From: Deroplatys truncata
Taxonomy: Eukaryota; Arthropoda; Insecta; Mantodea; Mantidae
Assembly: GCA_030765065.1 (NCBI GenBank)
Contig: CM060989.1
Coordinates: 38,865,501 to 38,929,500 of the forward strand
Length of the DNA stretch: 64,000 nt
Direction: 5' to 3'
The translations under genes were made by a program, and so were the position numbers. Below, in pieces: positions 23,415 to 34,402 of the stretch (its first letter is position 1; the number at the start of each line of letters is the position of its first letter). A model generated the notes under the pieces. It searched no databases and was not told where the DNA came from. It was given only the letters and a program-made list of their open reading frames with translations.

Positions 23415-24665
23415 CAAGGACAGTCCCAGAAGTACCTGACCTGATGTAGAGATAGTGATTGTTGTTTCAAACAAATGACTGTGGTAGAAAGTACCAACCT
23501 TATAAAGCTTAAGTCTGAAGTTTGATGATGCTACATTGTTTAGTAATTGTTTGGCAGCCATTAAACAGTGAACTCTCTCAGCTAATTTGTAAACATGGAT
23601 AAAACTGGCCATCGTTATGTGATACAATACTTTCATTTGAAAGGTTTTAATTCAACCAATATTAAAGCTGAGCTAGATTCTACTCTGGGGAGTCTGCTCC
23701 TTCGTTTACAACAGTAAAATATTGCATGACAGAATTTAAGCGAGGCCGTAGGAGCTGCCAAGACGAACATTGCAGTGGTTGACCAAATGAGGCGACCATG
23801 CCAGAAATTGTGAGGAAAATCCACAAAATGGTATTGGATGACCGTCGACTGAGTGCGCAAGCTAACAGAAATCGTAGGCATTTCAAAAAGTGCTGTACTA
23901 AAAATTTAACATGAGAAAGCTGTGTGCAAGATGGGCGCCGTGTTTACTCACAATGGAACAAAAGCAGCATGTTTCAGTCGAGTGTTTAACGATGTTTTGC
24001 TGCAATAAAGCTGAGTTTTTGTGTCAATTCATAAGCATGGATGAAACATGAGTCCATCACTTCACACCTGAGATGAAGGAAAAGTCAAAACAGTGGATTG
24101 AAAGGGGGAGAATCGGCTCCAAATAAGATGAAACAGTTCCATTTGCAGGAAGGTCATGGCATCAGTTTTTTGGAATGTGTGTGGAATAATTTTCATTGAT
24201 TATCTTCAAAAAGGAAAAGCAATCAATGGCGAGTATTATGCAAACTTATTGCAGCATTTGAATGATGAAATCAAGCAAAAACGGCCGAAACTTTTGTTTC
24301 AAGACAATGCACCAGTTCACACATCCACTATCGCCATGGCCAAAATCAATGAGTTAAAGTTTGAATTGTTTCCTCATGCACCCTATTCATAAGATTTAAG
24401 CCCCTCTGATTATTTTCTATTTCCAAAGTTGAAGAAATAGCTTGGTGCTAAAAGATTTGCCAACATTGAAGAGCTGGAATCTGCAGTTGATGGCTATTTT
24501 GCAGAACTCGACAGTTCTCACTATAAACAGGGTATCGTAGCTATTGAACACCACTGGGAAAAGTGTATAGAGCAGAAAGGAGACTATGTAGAGTAATAAA
24601 GATGTTTTTTTTCCAAAATTTTTGTGTTTTCTTTGTTAGGTCAGGTATTTCTGCGACAGCCCTTG
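23415..24665 (+). mobile_element. mariner element, full-length but dead
   Basis: It is flanked by TA at 23413-23414 and 24666-24667, with terminal inverted repeats of about 28 bp (CAAGGACAGTCCCAGAAGTA on the left). The transposase frame runs from ATG 23595 to TAA 24594, about 333 codons, normal for mariner. Visible blocks are MDKTGHRYVIQYFHLK at the N-terminus, MDET with the next tryptophan codon turned to TGA near 24050, LFQDNAPVHTS near 24300, and a D34D third aspartate in SPSDYF near 24400. Several stops and frameshifts kill it. It belongs with irritans-like mariners by motif, and interrupts the minus-strand LINE. Confidence 0.93.
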
Positions 24666-25723
24666 TATCTTTGTATCAGAGTTTAATGTTATTATTGTTT
24701 TTTAATTTCTTATTACAATAACCTTCAGTTACAATTCAAACCGCTTATAAACTACCCCTTGTATACAATAGGCTTCTAGTTTTGATAGGATAGTATGGTC
24801 AAATGCCTTGCTTAAGTGCTTGAATATGCCAACATTAGATTTTCTAACATCAATTCCTTCTAATGTTTCCTTTATGAATACACAAAAGGCATTTGATATA
24901 GATTTATTTTTCCTAAAGCCATTTTATCACTAAATGTGTACTTTTTCCACAAAAGGTTGTAATTCTATTGCACATAATAGATTCCAAAATGTTATAAAAA
25001 TACCCCTTTTGACAAGCAGTTATTGCATGTATATCACACAGGTTTACTAATACAGTCCTTATATCATTTAATTAAACACTCTGGTGCTTCCTCATATCCA
25101 GCCAAAACTTATTCTTTCTGAGTTAATAATTCTGATTATTCCTCTATAATTGGTCTAAGAGAAATTCTGCCATTTCTATTTAGTTTAATGCTTAGATTAT
25201 AAGTACTACTTGGCTGTAGCAAACTAAATTTTCAAATATTAGCTCATTTTAATGAGATATTATTACCAAGGTTAGGCTTATAACTTAACAGTTTCACTTT
25301 CTGTTATATTCAATAGTATATTATTTTATGAATTATAAATTCAAGTATCAATGTATCACTTTTTTGCACTTGATTAACTTATTATTTATCTGCTTGTATA
25401 GTTTGAGGTATTTTTAATACTTCTCTTTTATTATTTTTAGATAATTTAAGGAGATATTGTTTCTTCTTAATTGAGTTTATAATATGTATGTACCTTTAGT
25501 AATCAGTTGCTTTTTTTATAGTTTTATGCGGTTAATAGAATATAAAGAAAGGGAAATTTGGAGAACTGACAATAGATAGCATACTATTCATCTAATAAAT
25601 TTCTGTAAGCTAATATTGAGAGTTCCAAATAATGTAATAATAGGCTTGGCAACATGTCAGAGGATTAATGATGGACAGGATATAGAAGTATTTCTTTTGG
25701 GTTCAGTAGCTACCTGATACAGA

Positions 25724-26110
25724 ACTAACTAACTACAAGGCGGAAACAGTACATCAGGGTCAGAGCCGAGCCTCGCCTAGCCTCGCCTCGCCTTCCCTTC
25801 CCTTCCAAGGACTCATACTCCCCAGGACGTATGACAACGCCTGGGGTAGACACCTGATGGGGCAGAGAGCTACAGATCATAGTGTGAGAGACCAGGGTGG
25901 GTGATCAGCCATACCCTGGGATGAGAGCAAGGAAGTGGATGATAGATGCAGATAAGAGATGAATGATAGGAAAGGTGATAATCGAGCAGTGGTGGAATGA
26001 AAAAACCCACCCAGATGCCTCTTTATCCACCACAAATCCCACATGTGAGTGTCTGGGATTGAACTCAGACCGCTTTGGTGGGAGGCGAGCAGTCTAACCC
26101 CTTGGCCACC
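25724..26110 (-). mobile_element. tRNA-derived SINE, same family as 19236-19613
   Basis: Read on the minus strand the head is at the right: GGCCAAGGGGTTAGACTGC (A box) and GAGTTCAATCCC (B box). The conserved CATGTGGGATTTGTGGTGGA block follows, as in the plus-strand copy. A perfect 12-bp duplication ACCTGATACAGA flanks it at 25712-25723 and 26111-26122. The tail region contains a GAGGC-rich simple repeat (about 25766-25800). Confidence 0.92.
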
Positions 26111-26122
26111 ACCTGATACAGA

Positions 26123-26555
26123 CATTCTGAAAATGTCATCAGATATCAAGAAGAATAGTTGGGTTTTATTACTATTAACCAGAGAGAAATTGTGTAAGAA
26201 TGGTTTAGAAGATTTTTGCATTAAAATTGGCAACTTTAGAAGAGGATTACCCATTATTTTTCAGTGCAAGGGACAACTGAATGGAGGGTAAGTTTGATAA
26301 GCAAGAAATGGTATTAAGAAATAATTTTGAAGATTAAATATAGCCATCTACAAAATAAGGAGCTTTTATACAAGCTAAAGATGAAATAGTCAGTACACAG
26401 AAATATGAAATGGAATTTGTATAATTTAAATATATTTTATTATAATACTAGATAATGTGATGCTATGTATATTATCATTTGTCTGTTGTGTTTTGAGTTA
26501 GTTATGGCTTTGACTAAATAACTAGAGTTAAGGCTGGGCCATACATATTGTGTAG
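26123..26555. other. no recognisable feature
   Basis: AT-rich spacer between SINE and the next transposon. Confidence 0.4.
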
Positions 26556-26557
26556 TA

Positions 26558-27334
26558 CAGAGAGAACCAAAAAACTACGAACTGGCAGCGCAGTGTTTTT
26601 CCTGTGCACATCCTCGGCGCTCGTTGCCGTCTGCCGCTATCATAGAAAGGTGTGGATGAAACCATACAACATTTTTAAAACTACTTTTAAAGGCTTTACT
26701 TACCAACTTTATGAAAGGAGATGCTGTAACTGGCCACCATCATTGTGACCAGAAAGAGTTATAGGGCCAATTTTTTTCGAGTCAATAGTTGAAGCCCGTG
26801 CATACATGAATACAATTTTGCCCCCTGTTTTTAGAGAATTAACAGACAGGGAGCGTGATTTTACCTTTTTTCAATAATACTCTGCAACAGCTCATACCGC
26901 CAACGCTTCGATGAGAACAATTGAAAGTGCATTTGAGGACAGAATTATTAGTAGAGATTTGTGGCCCCCTTGGTCACCCGACCTAACCCCCTATCTTTGG
27001 GGTAATTTAAAACAAAGTATACAAGACAAACCCACACACCCTGGAAGAATTAAAACAAAATATCCGTCAGGAAATTGCTAGTATTTCTCAATGTGAACTA
27101 CGGTGAGTGATGGATAGTTTCCTAAAGAGGTGTCAAAAATATATGGACAATGACGGTGGCCAGTTTCAGCATCTCCTTTCATAAAGTTGATAAGTAAAGC
27201 CGTTAAAAGTAGTTTTAAAAATATTTTATGGTTTCATCCGCACCTTTCTATGATAGCGGAGTCAGCAACGAGAGCTGAGGACACGGACAGGAAAAACACT
27301 GTGCAGCCAGTTCGTAGTTTTTTGGCTCTCCCTT
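26558..27334 (+). mobile_element. short Tc1/mariner relative with enlarged inverted repeats
   Basis: It is flanked by TA (26556-26557, 27335-27336). Ends of about 150 bp are inverted repeats, beginning CAGAGAGAACCAAAAAACTACG. Unlike the sister copy at 55824-57019, the left arm continues for about 50 more bases as an inverted copy of the right interior, including the transposase C-terminal codons (compare 26700-26750 with 27140-27190). The middle holds a decayed transposase C-terminal half: second aspartate region near 26880, SPDLTP near 26970 with the third catalytic residue deleted, and a final FQHLLS. The helix-turn-helix half is missing. Confidence 0.85.
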
Positions 27335-27336
27335 TA

Positions 27337-29282
27337 TTTAGCTGTGTTAAATGGTGAATAAATTTTGTCATAAAGTTCTCATATTTCCAAGTTCACACAG
27401 CATATCCTATATTCATCTGGCCAATTTTCATTGCTTAAAAATGCATTCAAATATACAATATGAAGATCTTCATTAAAAAACAAATTACATTTTAATTAAG
27501 GCACTGCCTTGTTGGCAGTCTCTTAATGTTAGTTAAGCAGCATTACAATAACCTACATCTTACCTTTGCATATTATATGCTACAATTACTACCTCATGTA
27601 CATGCACTCTGAAATAACTGCAAAATATCTCCATGAGAATATAAGTTGAAGAGCTGGACAGTAATTCAGGTGTAATGTGTGTGTATCTATGTATGTGTGT
27701 ATGCTGTGTGCATAATATATAAAACAAAGGCTAATGATTACATACATATTCTATAAATATGCTAAACATTTCTTTGTAACAAATATGTGAAACTATGAGA
27801 ATCTTTCTCAAAGCTAAGGCAATGCATTTGGGAAATTTGGCAAAAATTGAGAAATTTTTTTTGCTTATCTTACAACTTCTACTTCCATGTTGCACTATTT
27901 GTTTTTAATATTGGCAATTTTATAAAGTATAGTATAAAACTTCAAGTCCATTTTCAGATTCCTGCCCCCTTTTCCCACTATTCATGCTCTGGATACCACA
28001 ATATTTAATTTTTTTGTCAACCACATTATAACGCTGATTACATGTGACACAATTGAGCTGTTATGGCATCTACAATACTTCAGCGACTCATTATGATCTT
28101 ACTCGGTGGTGCGCACAGCTCCCCTATCGCCCATACCTTTTAACACCTTCAAAGCAGCAATCCACTGGGATCCATTCCCCAGACAAACGATGAAATATGT
28201 GTATTTAAAATAAAATAAATTCTGTTCATTGTAATTTTAATGTTGAAATAAATTGAGTTAATTTCCTTTGCTTCAATATGTGTTGCTTTCATGTTACCTG
28301 CAAAACCAGTGTGGATTCAACAGTGCTGCCATCCAATCAGCATTTAATTACACACAATTAACAAGGTTAGATGTTTTTGTAAAAACTTGAAGTTTTGAAA
28401 TTACAGTGTGGGTGACCAAAAAATGCAACTGAATTACAATAGTAATTAAGACACTGGTGTGAAAATTATGAAACTCACTATCACTCGTTTCATAAACATA
28501 CTCATATCTTAATTACTACTAGTCTTGTTGCATAACTTACTATTATATGCTGCACATTTTCAGGAAAGCGTCCATTATTAAGGAGTTAAAAGTTGTTGGG
28601 AAGTTATTAAAAGAAGATTGCGCAGTGTTTGCAGTTCAATAATTTCCGTAATTCATATTAATAAAACTAAAAACTTTTATAACCAAAACACAAAACAAAT
28701 ATGTTCCAGTACATTAATTATAATTAATCAATGCCTACACAACAGTTACTTCATACCTGGATCTTTAACCTCAAATTGAAAATATAACAAACTGTTTGGT
28801 ACAAGGAGCATTTTATTTGCATATCACAACTGATTAGTTACAAATAAAACATTATCTCAAAAACAGTTTGACATAGCTCATTAAAATTTTTGTATAAATG
28901 GGAAAAATTTCAAGTTAATGAAATTTCACAGATGCATTGTCTTATGGCTTACGTGAAACTGTTTTACAACATCAGGTAGGCATTTTTTTCTTAAATGATA
29001 CTGCTTTTCCTATGCAGAAAGACAATGTTGGTGTTTTGTAATTGACATAAATGTTCTTATTTTCATTGTATCCTGCTAACACTGGAGGGTGATAATAGAA
29101 ATCAAGTAATGAATTAAATATATGCTCCAACTCATAGCATACAACAATGTAACCTATGCATTCTGAAGGAGGATTTAAATTACATATGTAATTTTTAAGC
29201 TGTTTTCTCTTAGTCTGTATTCCAATCATCTTTGCAGCAGAGAACAACAGAGACCTTCAACTAAGATAACATGGGAATCAGC
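27337..29282. other. unassigned AT-rich region
   Basis: About 1.95 kb with nothing recognised. The minus frame 28972-29247 (91 codons) shows no conserved motif. Confidence 0.4.
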
Positions 29283-31222
29283 ATTGTAGCCAGAAAATTA
29301 TTAACGAGGGGGGGGGGGTTATGTGTAGGGTTATGCCTATCTTTTAAACAATTTGTATCAATTCAAATGATAAATATGAATTAATACAAGTTGAAATATT
29401 TAAATAAATCTATTTTATATTCACAGACTAAGGTGCAGCCATTGGAATTAAAATTAGGATAGGATGTTTTGTGAATTCTAAGCAGCAAATATATTGTGAC
29501 ATGAGATAATGAAAGTAAAATAGGGTTTCTAGTTATGTTCTAAACTGGGAGATATTGCACTCACTTGGAAACCACTTAAATTTAGCACTGGAACGAAAAC
29601 ATGTTCTAGATATCTCAACATGGTGTGCTTACGCCATCTAAAGTACAGTTTTGGTTGCTGTCATCTTTGGCGATATTGTCTATTGTAAGACATGCAACAT
29701 ACAGGGCAGTCCCAGAATTACCCAACCTGACGTATATATAGCGGTTGTTTCAAACAAATGACTATGGTAGAAAGTACCACCCTTATAAAGCTTAGGTTTG
29801 AAGTTTGATGATGCTATGTTGTTTAGTAATTGTTTGGCAGCCATCAATAGTGAAAGCTCTCAATGAATTTGTAAACATGGATAAAACTGGTCATCGTTAT
29901 GTGATACAATATTTTCATTTGAAAGATCTTAGTCCAACTAATATTAAAGCTGAGCTAGATTCTACTCTGGGGGAGTCTGCTCCTTCATTTACAACAGTAA
30001 AATATTGGGTGGCAGAGTTTAAGTGAGGCCGTATGAACTGCCAAGACAAACATTGCAGTGGTCGACCAAATGAGATGACCACGCCAGAAATTGTGAAGAA
30101 AATACACAAAATGGTGTTGAATGAACTAGCATACATCGTAGGTTTCAAAAAGTGCTGTACATCGCATACTGACTGAAAATTTAGACATGAGAAAGCAGAG
30201 CAGAAGATGGGTGCCACATTTACTCACAATGGAACAAAAGCAGCGTCGTGAGGATTATTCAGTCAAGTGTTTGGTGATGTTTCGCTGCAGTAAAGCAGTA
30301 TTGTGTCAATTTATAACCATGGATGAAACATGGGTCCATCACTTCACACCTGAGATGAAGGAACAGTCAAAACAGTGGATTGAAAGGGGAGAATTGGCTC
30401 CAAAGAAGGTGAAAACAGTTCCATCTGCAGGCAGGGTCATGGTGTCCGTGTTTTGGGATGCGCGTGCGATAATTCCCATTATAATCTTCAAAAAGCAATC
30501 AATGGGGAGTATTATACAAACTTATTGCAACATTTGAATGATTAAATCAAGCAAAAACAGCCGCATTTAGCAAAAAAGAAAGTTCTGTTTCATCAAGACA
30601 ATGCACCAGTTCACATATCCATTATCGCCATGCCCAAAATCAATGAGTTAAAGTTAAAATTGCTTCCTCATGCACCCTATTTACCAGATTTAGCCCCCTC
30701 TGATTATTTTCTGTTTCCAAAATTTAAGAAATAGCTTGGTGGTAAAAGATTTGCTAACAATGAAGAGGTGGAGTCTGCAGTTGATGGATATTTTGCAGAA
30801 CTCAATGGTTCTCACCATAAACAGAGTATTGAAGCAGTTGGACATCGTTGGTAAAAGTGTATTGAGCTGAAAGGAGATTATGTAGAGAAATAAAGATGTT
30901 TTTTCCCAACATTTTTACATTTTCTTTGTTTCTTCTGGGACAGCCCTCATAAATACAGCACTACCAGTGATATAATTAGAAAGTGTCTTGTTCCTGCCAA
31001 CCTAGAAAGATGCTATTATTTTAACGAAAATATTTTTGCTATTAATTTTTACATATTTTTAGCAAGGGAGGGGGTTCTAACCCCGAAAACACCTCCCTAG
31101 CTATGCCTCTGGTGATGATTCTTGTCAGCTAGAAATATATTATTTTAATGAAACTATTTTTGCTATTAATTTTTACATATTTTTAGCAAGGAGGGCTAAA
31201 CCTCTCCCTAGCTATGCCTCTG
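29283..31222 (+). repeat. old hAT-like repeat interrupted by a mariner
   Basis: The left part (29283-29700) matches the repeat that the 1923-5127 hAT element interrupted. The right part (30952-31222) contains a 124-bp period direct duplication starting at about 31016 and 31140, each unit ending in CCTCCCTAGCTATGCCTCTG. The AGCTATGCCTCTG end and the G-run near 29309-29319 are typical of old hAT tails. No coding capacity. Confidence 0.6.
29702..30949 (+). mobile_element. mariner element, full-length but dead
   Basis: It is flanked by TA (29700-29701, 30950-30951) with inverted ends starting CAGGGCAGTCCCAGAAT. The transposase frame runs from ATG 29877 to TAA 30891, exactly 338 codons in register, but is broken by TGA near 30025 and by compensating frameshifts. 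It keeps MDETWVHHFTPE (first aspartate, near 30322), HQDNAPVH (second, near 30595) and SDYFLFP (third, near 30700), a D34D spacing. It is the best preserved of the three copies of this family here. Confidence 0.93.
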
Positions 31223-31663
31223 ATGGGAATAGTTTTTAATAACAAAGTGTAAGATTATGCAACCCCCCAAAAACACACATCTATAGTGTTAATTAGTTTA
31301 CCACATGCATCTTCGTTCAACAGGCTGCCAGGATATGGAAAAGCTCTCCAGGGAATGAACCTATTAGACACAAAAGACAAAGTAAAATTTTGTGTTACCT
31401 ATTTGGACAAATAAATCACAACATGGACTGTCTATGTATTCCAATAGTCAGCATTCTGGCTTCTCATCCTGGAGAATAGTGCTTCCATTACAAAATACTA
31501 CCCTCCCATCCCTTTGAGTATCTAAATTAAATTAAATCAAATGCCATATAGCCTATTTCTTAAGCAGAACTTAAGACTACTTTATAGTGTAAACTTTCAT
31601 GACCACCATTGTTTATTGTTGCAGAGAATTACATAGTTTTTTTTTTTTTCCTTTTAATATCCT
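31223..31663. other. no recognisable feature
   Basis: Contains only a T-run and, near 31440-31475, a faint resemblance to the SINE head at 20946. Confidence 0.35.
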
Positions 31664-31803
31664 TTAACCCATTCGCATCATTTGATGACCAGGGCCCGCA
31701 CATGTTTTTTTGGCATATGAATCAATGACAAGCTCAGCTCGCAATTGCTCTACATAACTAATGTAATGATATAGAAGCAGCTGACAGTGAAATATTTCAA
31801 ATG

Positions 31804-31927
31804 AAAGTAAACGAGGAGTAGGAAAACTCACTTACACCCTTCACTCAAGTACCTGGCTATGTACTATGGTACAGGTGGTATGTACTTTAGTGAAGGGTAT
31901 AAGTGAGTTTTCCTACTCCTTTACTTT
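31804..31927. repeat. long inverted repeat (hairpin) in piggyBac 5' region
   Basis: The left arm 31804-31852 and right arm 31882-31927 are almost perfect inverted copies, containing GGAGTAGGAAAACTCACTTA, with a loop of about 29 nt. There are only a few mismatches across about 46 bases. It could be a subterminal structure of the element or a small foldback inserted into it. Confidence 0.85.
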
Positions 31928-32009
31928 AATTTAACTACATGCCGTTTAGGTTCCTTCTCACAGGTATGAAAATAATTTTATTCTTCCTGCTCTTGCATCA
32001 GTAGCCATC

Positions 32010-32471
32010 ATGGCTGCAAAAAGAATCTGTGTGGATGACGAGGGTTTGAGAAAACTGATACCAAGTATATTAGAGGGTGATAATGAAAGCGGTAATTTTC
32101 CTGAATATGAAGCAGGGACTGAAAAAAGTTCTAGTGACAGTGATAATGAATCTAGTGCAGAAAGCAGTGAGGTAAATAATTATGAAACCAATGATGACAT
32201 GCCAGGCCCTTTGAAACACATTCATATTATGATGCAGAAAAAACAATGTGGCTGGAATTGGACTAAAACTGACAATAACCCTGTTCACTACTGTTTTACC
32301 TGTTTTACTGCTAGTAGTGTTTGTAAAGACTTACTGAACAAGCATGCGTCACAGATGCCATCTGCATTTTCAATTTTTTCGGAATACATGAAACCATTGT
32401 TTGACAAAATGTGTTATGAAACTAATGCTTATGCAACAAGGCAGTTGAACAATCCAACAGAAAAATGTTGA
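32010..32471 (+). pseudogene. piggyBac-like transposase, N-terminal part
   Basis: A 153-codon open frame starts at ATG 32010. Residues 20-70 form an acidic, serine-rich stretch (SSDSDNESSAESSE), common in piggyBac transposases. The C-terminal PLFDKMCYETNAYATRQLNN resembles the start of the DDE_Tnp_1_7 domain, where a conserved 'E-T-N-x-Y-A' motif is found. It stops at TGA 32469, and no catalytic aspartates follow before the right end of the element. It is therefore a truncated product. Domestication cannot be judged, but no intron or long conserved frame supports it. Confidence 0.7.
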
Positions 32472-32823
32472 AAGACGATGAAAAATGGTCTAACACTATT
32501 GTTATTTTTATGTCTCAAGTGCAAAAATCATGTATTCAATTGTACTGGAACAAAAACTGATGCCTTGATACCCCAATTGTAATACAAAATATGATGTTGC
32601 TCTTCATTTAGAGGATTGTTTTGAGATCTATCGCATACAGAAACAGTACTGCTGAGTTTATGCTTTTAATACTGTGCACACAAATCTTCAGCAAAAAACT
32701 CTTTATTAGTTGATTTTAAATGACTTTTAAGCATTAAGCTGTTACTATCCTCACTGCTAGGGGATTTAAATCTGATTTCTTGATTAGTTAAGTAGACAAT
32801 TAAATGAGACATGATTGGGTTAA

Positions 32824-33134
32824 CCAAGTTAGGTCATATCAGCTGAAAAGGTGAATGAATGAAGTGGTTGAAATGATGTTCAAATGGGCCCATAATTCCC
32901 AGAGCTTAGAGTTCACCAACATTTGTCTTTTCAGGATAAGGGGAAAAGTCCTTATCATAATTCCCCTAACCGACACTTAAACTCAGGACCTATTGAATAA
33001 TAGACATGCTACCCTCACACCACGGGTGACAGTATTATTAATATGCTGTTAAGAATCAAAATATTTTTAAATACTCGCAATAACATACGTGTGTTACTTT
33101 ACTGAACATTTACTATCAAAAGTACTTATGTAGA
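32824..33134. other. no recognisable feature
   Basis: Spacer between piggyBac-like element and LINE; nothing supported. Confidence 0.35.
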
Positions 33135-34402
33135 TCTAAATCACGTTTTCTCTAACTATGTAATTGTGGATATTTACTGCAGGGAAAATTATATACATAA
33201 GGGTGCTATGATAGTAGTTAACAAGGGCATCAATTACAAGAATTATAGTGAAATTGCAAATGTAAATGTAGAGAAAGAATTTGAACACACGTCAATCAAA
33301 ATTTGTAACTTAAAATTGTTTGTTTTATGTATATATCGTCCTACAAGAAACTACACCGAGTTTCTTGATAAACCAAAAACTGTGATTAGATACTTGAAAA
33401 GACATGCCAAAAATATTATAATTGTCTACAATTTTAATCTGGACTTTCAGAAATATAACCAACATTTACTATTACTTTTCAATTTGGAAAATATTGTTCA
33501 AAATGTAACAAGATTAATACTCCCTCAAGCACATCATTGTTATGACATATGATATATGATAAAACAACTTAAAGACTTCAAACTGACAAATGTTCACATT
33601 GGCTACTCGGATCATATTGCTATAATTTTAAGCTTATGACTTATCAGCAATATAAGATAGAACTTGCCGAAGTTATGTACAAAAGAATTTTCTCCAATGA
33701 AAATATACTATACTTGAATTCAATAATGAAAGAAAAGGAAGACTGGGCAGATTTGTACAGTTCTATAACTACAGCCTATAAATCCTACAAATTTATGATA
33801 AAATTATTCATAATTTTAATGCTGCCTTCCCTTAAGGTTCATAAATAAAGGTTATGTCCATAAAGGTAAAAAATGGATCATGGAAGGAATTATAAATTCC
33901 AGAATGTAGACGCATAATCTTTTTTAAACAAGTAAAACCAATAAAACCAAGGGTTTACAAAATATTGTTAAAAATATGAGATGAGCAAATCTATAACAAG
34001 ATAATAATGGCAACTAAGAAACAGCACACTGAGGAGCATATTCTTAACTAGTAAAAATAAAACTAGACTATCTGGAATATAATAAAGAATGAAAAATGCC
34101 AGCCATAAGCCTGATATGTATAAAATGACATCCTAAACAGTAGTTAATGCAATAATTAAAAATCCAGTTGAAGTTGCCAATATTTTGAATAATCATTTTG
34201 GTACTGTTGCGGATAGAATGCTATCATAACAGAATAACATTACAAAAATTAAACTGAATAGAAATTATTAGAGTATGTACCTGACACCAGTGACCTATGA
34301 TGAGTTAATCAGAATAACTTCAGAAAGAATAGTTTCTCAGCCAGTCTTGATAAAGACCCAGAATATGTAATTAAGCACTGCATGAGTCCCATACTTGATA
34401 TA

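Larger units (their letters stand above)
21835..25560 (-). mobile_element. non-LTR retrotransposon (LINE), minus strand, split by two insertions
   Basis: Read on the minus strand, the LINE enters near 25560 and gives broken reverse transcriptase motifs. A pre-fingers block lies near 25000, then NKSISNAF and LSKAFDH near 24800-24900. The mariner at 23415-24665 interrupts, after which QGSNLGP and a Y.DDA block follow at about 23280-23400. The MITE at 22429-23176 interrupts next, after which TKFLGI and the C-terminal region run to about 21835. The motif style is like the LINE at 33135-37270 (Jockey/CR1-like, not classified further). It is full of stops and dead. Confidence 0.75.
31668..32819 (+). 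mobile_element. piggyBac-like element, 3'-truncated transposase
   Basis: TTAA lies at 31664-31667 and 32820-32823. The element starts CCCATTCGCATC and ends in GATTGGG, giving CCCA-type inverted termini as in piggyBac. An ORF (32010-32471) fits the N-terminus of such a transposase. The total of 1152 bp is about half of a full element, so the DDD catalytic core is missing. A long hairpin lies between the left end and the ORF (31804-31927). Confidence 0.8.
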
